Shown here: positions 45,305 to 54,580 of the stretch, piece after piece | Position numbering within the stretch: position 1 is the stretch's first letter | Layout of the letters: every line of letters starts with the position of its first letter | Source of the DNA: Bacteroides xylanisolvens XB1A | GTDB lineage: Bacteria > Bacteroidota > Bacteroidia > Bacteroidales > Bacteroidaceae | Direction: 5' to 3' | Length of the DNA: 56,222 nucleotides | NCBI RefSeq assembly: GCF_000210075.1 | Contig: NC_021017.1 | Location: 3,382,169 to 3,438,390, forward strand | Translations under genes and position numbers: made by a program | The notes under the pieces: model-generated | Databases searched by the model: none | The model's input: the letters and a program-made list of their open reading frames with translations, nothing else | What the model was told of the DNA's origin: nothing

Positions 45305-46462
45305 TTAGAACAGACTAAAATGATTCCATCCATTCACTTGACCGACAGATGTTTTTATATCCCTATCTCCATTATAAATCGCGAAACATTGTTCCGTTGG
45401 AGTATTGGATAGTTTAGCCCATTTTGAAATACCTTTAAAGAAATCCGGTGAATAAGTTGCTCCTGATTTGATTTCATAGGCATATTGTTTTCCGCCAACC
45501 ATTCTTAATAAGTCAACCTCATTGCCAGTACTATCACGCCAAAATGATAATCCCGGTTCGACGCCTCTATTATAGGATTCTTTTACAAATTCATTGATGA
45601 TAAGATTTTCGAACAATCCTCCACGTAAAAAATGAGTAGTTATTTGTTCTGTATTTTGTATGTCAAGTAAAGAACAGGCTAGCCCTGTATCATAAAAATA
45701 TAACTTAGGAGTTTTTACTAATCGCTTGGCATAATTGTTGTAATCTGGCTTCAGTAAATAACAGATATAACTTGCTTCTAATATAGATAACCAGTTAGTA
45801 GCTGCTGTGACAGAAATTCCACATTCATTTGCTAATGATGAAAGATTTAATAATTGACCTATGCGACCTGCACATAATTTGAGGAATTTAATAAATTTGC
45901 TTAGATCTCCAATGTTACGCAATAATCTTACATCTCTTTCTACATATGTTTGTATATAGAAAGGATAATAATCATCCGGATTTATTGCTTTATCATAAAT
46001 ACGTGGATAAGCTCCCTTAAAAATTTCTTCATTTACATTGGATGGCAATATTTCTCCTTTTTCCATTTCATAATGCGAAAACGGTAGTAGCTTGAGTACT
46101 GCCGTACGTCCAGCTAATGATTGATTCACACTTTCCATTAATAAGAAGTTATGAGAACCAGCCAGCATATACATACCTTCTTTATTCTCTTTATCGGTAT
46201 GCGTTTGAATATAAGAGAAAAGTGACGGAACTCTTTGAACTTCATCGATAATTGTTTTATCTGGATAGGTGGAAAGAAATCCTCTCGGATCATCTGTAGC
46301 AAATAGTCTCATATCAGGATCTTCCAAAGACACATATTCATAGTCCTGAAAGGAATTTCTCAATAATGTTGATTTTCCAGATTGTCTAGGTCCTGTCAAT
46401 GTGACAATCGGATATTTATTTGCCATTTCAATTAACTTGGATTTCAATATTCTTTCTATCAT
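45305..46462 (-). CDS. AAA-type ATPase with DUF4143 domain
   Basis: A 385-residue cytoplasmic ATPase. The Walker A loop is TGPRQSGKSTLL (residues 23-34), Walker B is TIIDEVQRVPSLF and a sensor-like SHNFLLMESVNQSLAGRTAVLKLLPF follows. The C-terminal part (about 190-385) resembles DUF4143, with FENLIINEFVKE and SFWRDSTGNEVDLL, a nuclease-like EVD-x-EIK pattern (EVDLL...YEIKSG). These ATPases are very common in Bacteroidetes and their function is not established. It has its own consensus promoter and lies between two pieces of a decayed PUL, in the slot taken by the GH43-like gene in the intact PUL. Confidence 0.9.
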   Translation of the reverse strand: MIERILKSKLIEMANKYPIVTLTGPRQSGKSTLLRNSFQDYEYVSLEDPDMRLFATDDPRGFLSTYPDKTIIDEVQRVPSLFSYIQTHTDKENKEGMYMLAGSHNFLLMESVNQSLAGRTAVLKLLPFSHYEMEKGEILPSNVNEEIFKGAYPRIYDKAINPDDYYPFYIQTYVERDVRLLRNIGDLSKFIKFLKLCAGRIGQLLNLSSLANECGISVTAATNWLSILEASYICYLLKPDYNNYAKRLVKTPKLYFYDTGLACSLLDIQNTEQITTHFLRGGLFENLIINEFVKESYNRGVEPGLSFWRDSTGNEVDLLRMVGGKQYAYEIKSGATYSPDFFKGISKWAKLSNTPTEQCFAIYNGDRDIKTSVGQVNGWNHFSLF

Positions 46463-46485
46463 TGCTGCTCTTATTTTACTGTTTG

Positions 46486-46516
46486 CAAATTTAATCTTTA
46501 AAAGTGAATTTGCAAA
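46486..46516 (-). promoter_or_regulatory. consensus Bacteroides promoter of the DUF4143 ATPase
   Basis: Read on the minus strand: TTTG (-33), 19 bp, then TAAATTTG (-7). Both elements and the spacing match the Bacteroides primary sigma consensus. The start codon at 46462 is 23 bp downstream of the -7 box. Confidence 0.8.
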
Positions 46517-46605
46517 ACATCTCCATTTTTTTAACTCAAAGTTTTCTATTTATATTAGATCCTTTACAATCATATCTGCAGCATACTATAAGTAATTATA
46601 ATTTA

Positions 46606-46650
46606 AGCAGCCTGTCATTGAGCTGGATTTAAACAATGACAAGCTGCTTA
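46606..46650. terminator. 16-bp hairpin, likely terminator
   Basis: AAGCAGCCTGTCATTG (46606-46621) pairs with 46635-46650 with one mismatch around a 13-base loop, followed by ATTATTTATCTT. It could be a relic terminator of a lost plus-strand gene. The gap between the ATPase and the next remnant holds no other feature. Confidence 0.6.
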
Positions 46651-46774
46651 TTATTTATCTTATATTCAATAATGTACCTTCTATCTGTTCTACGGAGCGT
46701 ATCTAAGCTATTTTAGCATCAAAGAATTTCTTAAAAACAAGAACTTACATTCAACAACTGATTCGCATGAATAA

Positions 46775-47152
46775 CTGAATTCATACTCTACAATTAGTAT
46801 TAGCAGCTGTAAAGATGATAAAGATGCGTCTGCAGTTGCCCATGACCCAAACCAACCAATAGAAGTGACAGATTTTACTCCTAAATCTGGGGGGGGAGGA
46901 AATACACGAATGGTGATATATGGAGCTAATTTTGGAACGGATCCTTCTATTATTTCCGTGAAAATAGGAGGGAAAGAAGCAATAGTTGTCAGCTCAAAAG
47001 GAAACAGTCTTTATTGTCTCACTCCTTCATTGTGCTTTGAAGGTAGTGTCGAAGTAAAAATAGGAAAACAATCTTCCAAAGCGCAGGCTAAGTATGAATA
47101 TGAGCCACAACTGGTAGTTTCCACTTTGTGCGGATATTTAGATGAATATGGT
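46775..47152 (+). pseudogene. remnant of an IPT/TIG lipoprotein, cut by an IS5 element
   Basis: The frame opens after a stop at 46772, and no signal peptide is left, but the lipobox region SSCKDDKDAS and the IPT/TIG domain (IEVTDFTPKSGGGGNTRMVIYGANFGTDPSIISVKIGG) are clear. It aligns with the intact PUL protein at 26732 up to STLCGYLDEYGK. At 47153 the sequence passes into the IS inverted repeat, and the frame then stops at 47176. The 5' end is also lost. The NHL part is gone. Confidence 0.88.
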
Positions 47153-48060
47153 AAGAAGCTGTTTAAAATTTATTGAAAATAAACGTTATTGCAATGAATA
47201 ATATATTGTAAATCAGTAGGTTAATCGGAGGTTTGTTCGTAACTTTATGAGTGTCAATTAATTAGAGTTATGGGACAATACTCAACTAACCTTACTGATA
47301 AACAGTGGCAAGTTATAGAAAAAATTATAAATCCGCAAGAAAGGAGGCGAAAACATTCTCTCAGAAACATCATGAATGCGATTCTATATCTTCTCAAAAC
47401 AGGCTGTCAGTGGCGCATGATTCCCAAGAATTTTGCTCCGTGGGAGAGCGTATACTACTATTTTAGCAAGTGGAAAAACGAGGGCATCATTGAGGAGCTC
47501 CTTGATACACTTCGCTCTATGGTACGCATCCAGTCCGGTCGCAACGAAAGCCCCAGCATGGGCATTATAGACTCACGAAATGTCAAGACTTCACATCATG
47601 TAGATTCTGTTCGAGGACTTGACGGCAACAAGAAGATTAAGGGCAGAAAACAGCATATAATCGTTGACAGCCAAGGTTATCTGATGTCTGTAGCCGTGCA
47701 TGAAGCCAATGTTCATGACAGCAAGGGTGCTCCGAAGGTCATTGAGAGGCTATCCTACAAATTTCCTCGTCTTGCCAAAATCCTTGCGGATGGTGGCTAT
47801 AGAGGAAGCCTTGCAGATTGGGTATTTGACAAATTCAAATGGGAACTTGAAGTCGTTCTCAGACCTGATGAATGCCCGTCAAAGTTCAAGGTCATTCCGA
47901 AACGATGGATTGTTGAAAGAGCATTCGCATGGCTGGAAAACTTCAGAAGGCTGACAATAGACTACGAGTTCCATGCTGATACTGCAGAGACTATGGTTCA
48001 ACTTGCTTTCTGCAAAATCATGCTTAACAAAATTATTGTGTAATTTTTAAACAGTTTCTT
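47153..48060 (+). mobile_element. IS5-family insertion sequence, intact
   Basis: About 908 bp. The ends are inverted repeats: left 47153-47172 (AAGAAGCTGTTTAAAATTTA) and right 48041-48060, whose reverse complement is AAGAAACTGTTTAAAAATTA (18 of 20 identical). If the true ends are one base further in, a TA dinucleotide flanks both sides and may be the target duplication. The only gene is the transposase. It separates the IPT/TIG remnant from the SusE-position remnant. The two flanks are from different genes, so a deletion accompanied or followed the insertion. Confidence 0.9.
47270..48043 (+). CDS. IS5-family DDE transposase
   Basis: A 257-residue transposase in one uninterrupted frame. An N-terminal DUF4096-like domain (about 5-75, LTDKQWQVIEKIINPQERRRKHSLRNIMNAILYLLKTG) precedes the DDE catalytic domain. 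Likely catalytic residues are D101 in GIIDSRNVK, D174 in ILADGGYRG and E216 in RWIVERAFAWL. The protein looks functional. The stop codon overlaps the right inverted repeat. Subgroup assignment (IS427-like) is tentative. Confidence 0.95.
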   Translation: MGQYSTNLTDKQWQVIEKIINPQERRRKHSLRNIMNAILYLLKTGCQWRMIPKNFAPWESVYYYFSKWKNEGIIEELLDTLRSMVRIQSGRNESPSMGIIDSRNVKTSHHVDSVRGLDGNKKIKGRKQHIIVDSQGYLMSVAVHEANVHDSKGAPKVIERLSYKFPRLAKILADGGYRGSLADWVFDKFKWELEVVLRPDECPSKFKVIPKRWIVERAFAWLENFRRLTIDYEFHADTAETMVQLAFCKIMLNKIIV

Positions 48061-48062
48061 AT

Positions 48063-48221
48063 TTAAAAAGAAAATTTATCTCATTTAATATTGAATACGA
48101 ATTCAATGATGTAACAAGTACTAAAGGTGTCAAAATTCCTTATAAAGTAAAGGGAACGATGACACTTCAACGGAATATTAACACACAGATCCCAGATGAG
48201 GACCAGTAAATTGAATGGTAA
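48063..48221 (+). pseudogene. 3' remnant of a SusE-position lipoprotein
   Basis: Directly after the IS, the frame reads LKRKFISFNIEYEFNDVTS, then a threonine-lysine run and RNINTQIPDEDQ, followed by TAA. It aligns with the C-terminus of the protein at 33440 (LKHKTITIENFKYEFDDVTS ... INIQIPDEDQAIEW). The TAA replaces the Ala codon, and IEW with its own stop follows in frame. Only about 50 codons remain, so this is a 3' scrap of the second PUL. Confidence 0.85.
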
Positions 48222-48267
48222 TATGGACGAATGAAATAAGAGAGTTTGATAAACTAACTCTAAGTAC

Positions 48268-48292
48268 GAGGGTATCCTTTTCGGACACCCTC
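48268..48292 (+). terminator. intrinsic terminator of the decayed PUL
   Basis: GAGGGTATCC (48268-48277) pairs with GGACACCCTC (48283-48292), one mismatch, with a TTTTC loop and a T-rich tail (TTTACTT). It lies 46 bp after the SusE-position remnant, where a PUL operon would end. Confidence 0.75.
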
Positions 48293-48390
48293 TTTACTTA
48301 TAATAGATCATGATTAGTTACTTCCATTTCTGTTCATCTATTTTTTCCTTTATTGATTTGTATTTTTCCCTTTCTCTTAAAAAACTTCTC

Positions 48391-48398
48391 TACTTTTG
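48391..48398 (+). promoter_or_regulatory. relic sulfatase-type promoter (-7 box)
   Basis: TACTTTTG matches TAnnTTTG. The block 48349-48406 aligns without gaps to 51473-51530, the promoter of the intact sulfatase (both share TTTATTGATT, ATTTTTCC and AAACTTCTCTA). It is followed by the vestigial sulfatase at 48484. Confidence 0.6.
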
Positions 48399-48483
48399 TT
48401 CTGTAAGTCGGTCACACGAAACCGACAAAAATGTTAATTAAATCGTAATAATTATGGACATTTAAAAATGTTTGTCTTAGTTG

Positions 48484-48628
48484 GGAGCTTTATTACCCAT
48501 GGCAATGATTGCTTATTGGCCGAAAGGAGTTAAAAAGAACGTGGGTGGAATGACATCTGTCAAAAGCATACGAAGCATGGGCTAAGCATTGCGTGGTAGA
48601 ACCTTACCCGGGACAGAAAAAGAAATAA
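48484..48628 (+). pseudogene. vestigial sulfatase with large internal deletion
   Basis: Two short sulfatase-like pieces are joined out of frame. The first (48484-48558) reads GALLPMAMIAYWPKGVKKNV and resembles the 'ISTPMIAYWPKGI' region of arylsulfatases. The second (about 48563-48628, shifted by one base) reads KAYEAWAKHCVVEPYPGQKK and a stop, like an arylsulfatase C-terminus. The N-terminal catalytic half is absent. A promoter like that of the intact sulfatase lies upstream. The identification is by motif similarity only. Confidence 0.6.
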
Positions 48629-48675
48629 CTGTCATTCCATTTAAAACGGAATGAATAAAAAATTGAATGAATAAT

Positions 48676-48714
48676 GGGGATGAAGGATTCCGGATCAGGA
48701 ATAACTTCATCCTC
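48676..48714. terminator. hairpin between convergent units
   Basis: GGATGAAG (48678-48685) pairs with CTTCATCC (48705-48712) and ATTCC with GGAAT inside, around a GGATCA loop. It lies between the vestigial sulfatase (+) and the MG2/plug gene (-), so it could end transcription from either side. No strong U-run is present. Confidence 0.5.
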
Positions 48715-48752
48715 ATTAATAATATCTGCTATGAGGTTATCTACAACAAGAA

Positions 48753-51315
48753 CTATTGCTCCGCTTGCCCGATGGTAGAATACTTCATGCTTCCTATTTG
48801 TCCATCCTTACTCATCGTTTCCGCCTGAATAATCACTGGAGTGGAATATTGGTTATTGTAACATTCAATCACCGCTTTTCCATTTTCATCTGTCCGTACA
48901 GACGGGTTCCAGTAGAGCGTCCGTCTTTTGTCCACTTTATCCATATACAATTCTTTGGTCGGGTAGGCAGGTGAATAATATTCCAATGCATGAGTATATC
49001 CCTGAATGACTGTTTGCCGGGTACCAAGTACGGCAGTCTGACTTTTGTTCAATACATCGCGTCTGGGTAGGGGAATCAGGTAGAAAACACTGTATTTATC
49101 CAGTTTGCTGATATCCACTCCCGTGCTATCCGTAACTTCGGACATTTTGGTGTTTTGGATAATCTCGTCATCGATGCCTCCTGTTTCCTTTACTGATGAT
49201 TATGGAAGCCAATCCATCCACTTCGGTCAGCATCATTTGAGTTTCTGTCTCGGATAAAATGTGATTATCCATGATATAGCAGATTGGTTTCTGCCGATAA
49301 GTAAGCTTGTCATTACTACGATCCCAATCGAATTGCGGACTCAACTTTTCCATTAATTCCGGAATAGTTGTGACAATCTTCCCATTGTCACGTAATAAAT
49401 CAACAGAACGGCGTACATCGTAATAGGCGTCAATGCTTTTCTCATTGATTTTAGTAGCCATATTATTTCCTTGTCGGCGTTTACTTTTTATTTCCACTTC
49501 ATCCAATACATAAAGCCCTTCTACTTTCCGGATAGAATCCATGTATAGAGAATCAAAATTCTCGGCTTTTTGTTGCCAGTGGGTCAAGTCCTTCCATTCA
49601 GGATGAAGTTCCTTGTAACCATAGGCTCGGGGAGCAGGTGAGAAATTACGGTCGATCAGGATGGATGCATCCTTGTTGCGTTCTTTACCGACTTTCCGGG
49701 TTTGGATCACCGCTTCCGTGGTTCCTTCAAAGTCTTCGACAGGAATGGTGAAACGACCGTTTTCATCGGTCACGGTTCCTCCAGTGATAAATTGGTCATC
49801 TTTCTTCACTATTACACTAAGTGCTATATCTTTCAGCTTATTTTTGAGGATCGTTGATTTAACCTGCCCGTTCAGCACTAATTGTGCTTCCGGTAACTGC
49901 AATGGAGTGAAAGGAGCAGTAGAAATGGCTTGGCTCATGTCATATTTACGCCATCCATGCACGATTAATAATATATCCAGTTCCGTTTGCTTCCGGGGAG
50001 ACGGCGATGCAAAATAATAACCGGGCTGATGGATATATCCTTTTAAATCAGATGTTAATAGCAAATCAGTGAAAATGTTATTGTCATACTCCAGATAATC
50101 TGACCGGACGGCATCCCGGATACTGACCGATACATCTCCCGATATCGGTTCTCCCTTGGCATTCTTTACCTGTAACTCACAACGAATAGGAGCGTAGGGA
50201 GTATACACCTCTTTCAGTCCCTCTGCGGATAGTTGTAGAGGGGCACGTGGATTGGAAAAGACAAAACGCTCGCATAACGTATTACCAGCTCGGTTGATGA
50301 GGCTGACTTGCAGTACACCTGCCGGTAGTTTGCGGGTAGGCAGAATGAACTCTTGTGGAGTGTCCGCCCGGCAACTAATCAGTTGATGAACATACGGCCG
50401 CCCTTGATGACTGATAAATACAGCCAATGTATCTTGAGGAGTAGCGGCATTGCAGGATACTTTCACCAAAAGGGCACCGGCATTGTTGACAGTACTCAAT
50501 ACATATCCGTTAGGTAACGCCTGTGGAAGGGTAAATTCATACTTCTTTCCTTGAAAATCGACTTTGGCAACAGCCGGTTGTGCAGAAGGCGTATATTTAA
50601 AATGCCCCATTCCATCGTGCAAAGTCTCGAAAGAAGAGATTTCTGCTCCTTCTTTGGTATAAATCGTTCCTGACAATTCTATATTCCCTTCATCTTTACT
50701 CTCCGCCTTGAAAGCCACTTGCGAAGTCACTCCTTCCACTAATTGCCCTCCTTCAGGGAAAAAGCGCACACTCAACTTCTCCTTTGTTTCCAACGGACGG
50801 TTCTCCATCGACGGACTAAGTTCGTAAGTCGTGATGCTACGTTCCAGCTTATCACTATTCGTCAGTTGATAAATAGGGAAAGTACGTGAGAAATACTGCG
50901 GTTCGCTGAAGGCAAGCATCCAGCGAGTATAGGCACGTACCTCATAATAGCCGGATAACATGGAATGGGGAAGAACGAATTGTCCGTTCCCTTCCCCCTG
51001 TGTCAGTTTGATGATTTGCTTATCTGTTATATGTCCTGTCTGATCCACCAATTCCACATACAGGGGGCGGCTGATCTGACTGAAAATCTGTTGTCCGGCA
51101 AGAGTAACATAGGCTTTGAACCAAATAGTGTCACCGACGTAATAACTCGTATTGTCAAAATGCAAATACGCTTTCTCCCGTGGAAAGTTGTTGGCAAATG
51201 TCTGTGCCTGGTTCATGTATTGTTGGAATATAACTTTGGCAGGAGGAGTCTCTCCCCATGCTATTGCTAGTGATAAACAAAAAGAAAGAAGAAAAAGAAT
51301 TCGTTTGTTTTTCAT
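48753..51315 (-). pseudogene. MG2 and plug-domain surface protein, frameshifted
   Basis: The first frame (51315-49168, 715 residues) has a signal peptide (FCLSLAIAWGE), an MG2-like domain (REKAYLHFDNTSYYVGDTIWFKAYV, about 45-69), a middle beta-sandwich region, and a TonB-plug-like part (VLDEVEIKSKRRQ ... PICYIMDNH, about 600-690). It ends ASIIISKGNRRHR. The natural continuation, ETGGIDDEIIQNTKMSEV, lies in another frame and runs to 48753. The shift is about one base near 49183-49191 (AAAGGAAAC on the minus strand). Rejoined, it would be about 850 residues, a family known next to PULs but of unclear function. Either a real mutation or an assembly error. Confidence 0.75.
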
Positions 51316-51339
51316 TTCAATAGGTTTTTAACTAAAATG

Positions 51340-51347
51340 CAAAGTTA
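51340..51347 (-). promoter_or_regulatory. -7 box of the MG2/plug gene
   Basis: On the minus strand TAACTTTG is an exact TAnnTTTG match, 24 bp before the ATG at 51315. A T-rich stretch lies where -33 would be. No exact TTTG was seen there. Confidence 0.6.
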
Positions 51348-51514
51348 GAATATATTGACCTAAAAATAGAAAATTAATTGTTCAATAAAGGAAAAAAACT
51401 ATTCAGAGTAGAAATAAAAGTTCATGGACGCATTGTATATCTGTTGGATAGCATATATACCAGATTTTATTCTTTATTGATTAGCATTTTTCCTTCCTTT
51501 TGCATAAACTTCTC

Positions 51515-51522
51515 TATTTTTG
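51515..51522 (+). promoter_or_regulatory. -7 box of the first sulfatase
   Basis: TATTTTTG is an exact match to TAnnTTTG, 23 bp before the sulfatase ATG at 51546. The surrounding 58 bp are a diverged copy of 48349-48406. Confidence 0.6.
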
Positions 51523-51545
51523 TTTTTCAGATAATTGATAATACT

Positions 51546-53138
51546 ATGGTAAAGAAAAATTTCTTGATGACTGCACCCTTACTGATGGCGTCATTTTGTT
51601 CGGCACAGGAAAAACCGAACGTTGTACTGATTATGGTAGATGATATGGGCTATTCCGATATTGGCTGCTATGGTGGAGAAATACTGACCCCTAATATTGA
51701 TGCATTGGCATCCAAAGGAGTACGTTTCACACAATTCTACAATACTTCACGTTCATGCCCCACCCGGGCTAGTTTAATGACAGGATTATATCAGCACCAG
51801 ACGGGTATCGGGCAGATGTCCGAAGACCCGTTTAATCAACCCAATCAAAAGAGCCCGAACGACTGGGGAGTGCCGGGATATAAAGGATTCTTGAACCGGA
51901 ACTGTGTTACGATAGCCGAGGTATTGAAAGAAAGTGGCTACCATACTTATATGGCTGGTAAATGGCATCTGGGGATGCATGGAGAAGAAAAGTGGCCTTT
52001 GCAACGGGGATTTGAACGCTTCTACGGGATTTTGGCAGGAGCTTGCAGCTATCTCCGTCCATCGGGGGGACGTGGCTTGACTCTTGATAACACGAAACTT
52101 CCGGTACCGGAAGCACCTTATTATACAACAGATGCATTTACCGATTACGCAATCCGCTTCGTTGACGAACAGAAAGACGATAAACCTTTCTTCCTTTATT
52201 TAGCTTTCAACGCTCCTCACTGGCCGTTGCAGGCAAAAGAAGAAGATATTCAAAAATTCACGAAGATCTATCGTGAGAAAGGATGGGATGAAATTCGTGA
52301 AGCAAGGCGCAAACGGATGACCAAGTTGGGAATCATCGAACCGAATACAGAGTTTGCCGAATGGGAAAACCGGAAATGGAATGAATTGACGGAACAGGAG
52401 AAAGATAAAGTAGCCTATCGGATGGCTGTTTATGCAGCACAGGTGCATTGTGTAGATTATAATGTGAGAAAGTTGCTGGATTACTTGAAAAAGAATCGTA
52501 AACTGGATAACACGCTTGTCATGTTTCTATCCGACAACGGTGCTTGTGCCGAGCCATACGCTGAATTGGGAGGCGGAAAAGTGTCTGAAATCAACGACCC
52601 GGCTTGTAGCGTATTCCCTTCTTACGGAAGAGCATGGGCGCAGGTTTCCAATACTCCGTTCCGGAAATACAAATGCCGTTCTTATGAAGGAGGTATTTCC
52701 ACTCCTCTCATCGTGTCGTGGAAAAGCAATCTGAAGAATAAAAAAGGTGAATGGTGTCGTGTTCCCGGTTATCTGCCGGACATTATGCCGACTATTCTGG
52801 AAGCAACAGGAGCCACTTATCCGGAAACTTATCACGGTGGAAACAGAATATATCCATTAGTAGGCAGTAGTCTTTTCCCAGCTATTCAGAAGAAAACAGA
52901 CTCTTTGCATGAATATATGTATTGGGAACATCAGAACAATAGAGCGATCCGCTGGGGAAACTGGAAAGCAATCCGCGACGAAAAAGGAAAAGAATGGGAA
53001 TTGTACGATGTGGTTAAAGACCGTACCGAACGTAACAATCTAGCGGAACAGCACCCTGAAGTGCTTACCAAGTTAGTTGCCGAATGGGAGAAATGGGCGA
53101 ATGCAAACTTTGTATTACCCAAACATCCGAAGAAATAA
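51546..53138 (+). CDS. sulfatase, Ser-type (arylsulfatase-like)
   Basis: A 530-residue exported sulfatase (signal peptide MVKKNFLMTAPLLMASFCSAQ). The metal-binding start is NVVLIMVDDMGYSDIGCYGG. The formylglycine site reads S70-C-P-T-R in SRSCPTRASLMTG, so the converted residue is Ser, with a Cys beside it. Other motifs: AGKWHLGMHG and MFLSDNGACAE. Ser-type sulfatases need an anaerobic maturase (anSME), which is not in this window. Sulfate position and substrate are unknown. The start at 51546 is preferred over 51378 because the signal peptide begins there and the promoter lies in between. Confidence 0.93.
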   Translation: MVKKNFLMTAPLLMASFCSAQEKPNVVLIMVDDMGYSDIGCYGGEILTPNIDALASKGVRFTQFYNTSRSCPTRASLMTGLYQHQTGIGQMSEDPFNQPNQKSPNDWGVPGYKGFLNRNCVTIAEVLKESGYHTYMAGKWHLGMHGEEKWPLQRGFERFYGILAGACSYLRPSGGRGLTLDNTKLPVPEAPYYTTDAFTDYAIRFVDEQKDDKPFFLYLAFNAPHWPLQAKEEDIQKFTKIYREKGWDEIREARRKRMTKLGIIEPNTEFAEWENRKWNELTEQEKDKVAYRMAVYAAQVHCVDYNVRKLLDYLKKNRKLDNTLVMFLSDNGACAEPYAELGGGKVSEINDPACSVFPSYGRAWAQVSNTPFRKYKCRSYEGGISTPLIVSWKSNLKNKKGEWCRVPGYLPDIMPTILEATGATYPETYHGGNRIYPLVGSSLFPAIQKKTDSLHEYMYWEHQNNRAIRWGNWKAIRDEKGKEWELYDVVKDRTERNNLAEQHPEVLTKLVAEWEKWANANFVLPKHPKK

Positions 53139-53187
53139 ATAAAGGAGGAACACAAAATGAATAAATTAAGTAAGTGCATCTGTAGCC

Positions 53188-54525
53188 TTGGGAGCTACCA
53201 GCCTGTCTTTCGCCCAGCAAACGGAAAAACCGAACTTCCTATTGTTCATAGCCGACGACTGTTCTCATTATGATCTGGGCTGTTATGGCAATGTTGATTC
53301 GAAGACTCCGAATATCGACCATTTTGCCACACAGGGAGTACGCTTCACACAAGCCTATCAGGCTGTTCCGATGTCATCGCCTACCCGCCATAATCTATAT
53401 ACAGGTGTATGGCCTGTACGCAGCGGAGCTTACCCTAATCACACTTGTGCCAATGAAGGCACATTGAGCGTTGTACATCATCTGCAACCGTTGGGTTATA
53501 AAGTCGCGTTGATCGGGAAATCGCATATTGCCCCGAAATCAGTATTTCCTTTCGACCTTTATGTACCTCCTTTGAAAGGTGTGGACTTGAATTTTGAAGC
53601 AATTCAGAAATTTATTTCCGATTGCAAGGCGAAAGGCGAACCTTTCTGTCTGTTTGTAGCCTCCAATCAACCGCATACTCCTTGGAATAAAGGCGATGCC
53701 TCTCAATTTAATGCGGACAAACTGACACTGCCTCCTATGTATGTAGATATTCCCCAGACTCGCGAGTTGTTTACTCATTATCTGGCAGAGATCAATTATA
53801 TGGATCAGGAATTTGGTAATGTCCTTTCTATCCTGGATCAGGAAAAAATGACGGATAAATCTGTTGTCGTATATTTGAGTGAACAAGGCAACAGCCTGCC
53901 TTTTGCCAAATGGACTTGTTATGATGCGGGGGTACACTCTGCTTGTATCGTTCGCTGGCCGGGAGTGATTAAGCTGGGAAGCGTGAGTGACGCGTTGGTG
54001 GAATATGTCGATATTGTCCCTACTTTTGTCGATATAGCAGGAGGAAAACCGCTGGCGAAAGTAGATGGCGAAAGCTTCAAACCGGTATTGACAGGCAAGA
54101 AGAAAGCACACAAGGAATATTCTTTCTCCCTTCAGACCACGAGAGGCATCAATGCCGGATCGCCTTATTATGGCATCCGTTCGGTATACGACGGTCGATA
54201 CAGATATATTGTCAATCTCACCCCGGAAGCTACTTTCCAGAATGTTGAAACAAAATCTCCTTTGTTTAAAAAGTGGAAAAGTCTGGCGGAAACGGATAGT
54301 CATGCAAAAGCGATGACGATTAAATACCAGCATCGTCCTGCTATCGAATTGTATGATGTGAAGAACGACCCGTATTGTATGAAGAATCTGGCGGAAGACG
54401 CGAAACAAGCTTCTACCATCAGCCGTCTGGATAAAGAGCTGAAACGCTGGATGAAGGATTGTGGAGACGAAGGACAACCTACCGAAATGCGTGCCTTCGA
54501 ACACATGCCGGGAAAGAGAAAATAA
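53188..54525 (+). CDS. sulfatase, Ser-type, with broken signal peptide
   Basis: The sulfatase domain is complete: NFLLFIADDCSHYDLGCYGN, formylglycine site S63-S-P-T-R in PMSSPTRHNLYTG (numbered from the TTG start), IGKSHIAPK and SNQPHTPW. It resembles heparan-type sulfatases. An in-frame start is only TTG at 53188, with little signal peptide (GATSLSFAQQ) left. A good start, GGAGG then ATG at 53157, lies upstream but in another frame; a one-base loss between 53166 and 53175 would explain it. So this is either a recent pseudogene or a sequencing indel. Start uncertain. Confidence 0.75.
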   Translation: MGATSLSFAQQTEKPNFLLFIADDCSHYDLGCYGNVDSKTPNIDHFATQGVRFTQAYQAVPMSSPTRHNLYTGVWPVRSGAYPNHTCANEGTLSVVHHLQPLGYKVALIGKSHIAPKSVFPFDLYVPPLKGVDLNFEAIQKFISDCKAKGEPFCLFVASNQPHTPWNKGDASQFNADKLTLPPMYVDIPQTRELFTHYLAEINYMDQEFGNVLSILDQEKMTDKSVVVYLSEQGNSLPFAKWTCYDAGVHSACIVRWPGVIKLGSVSDALVEYVDIVPTFVDIAGGKPLAKVDGESFKPVLTGKKKAHKEYSFSLQTTRGINAGSPYYGIRSVYDGRYRYIVNLTPEATFQNVETKSPLFKKWKSLAETDSHAKAMTIKYQHRPAIELYDVKNDPYCMKNLAEDAKQASTISRLDKELKRWMKDCGDEGQPTEMRAFEHMPGKRK

Positions 54526-54580
54526 GCCGTCACACATCAAAACGAATAAAACACAGAATGTAATTTATAAATCGTATATC

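Noticed and set aside
53539..54540. 333-codon open frame on the minus strand opposite the second sulfatase
   Set aside because: Arg/Phe-rich antisense shadow; the plus-strand sulfatase motifs are decisive.
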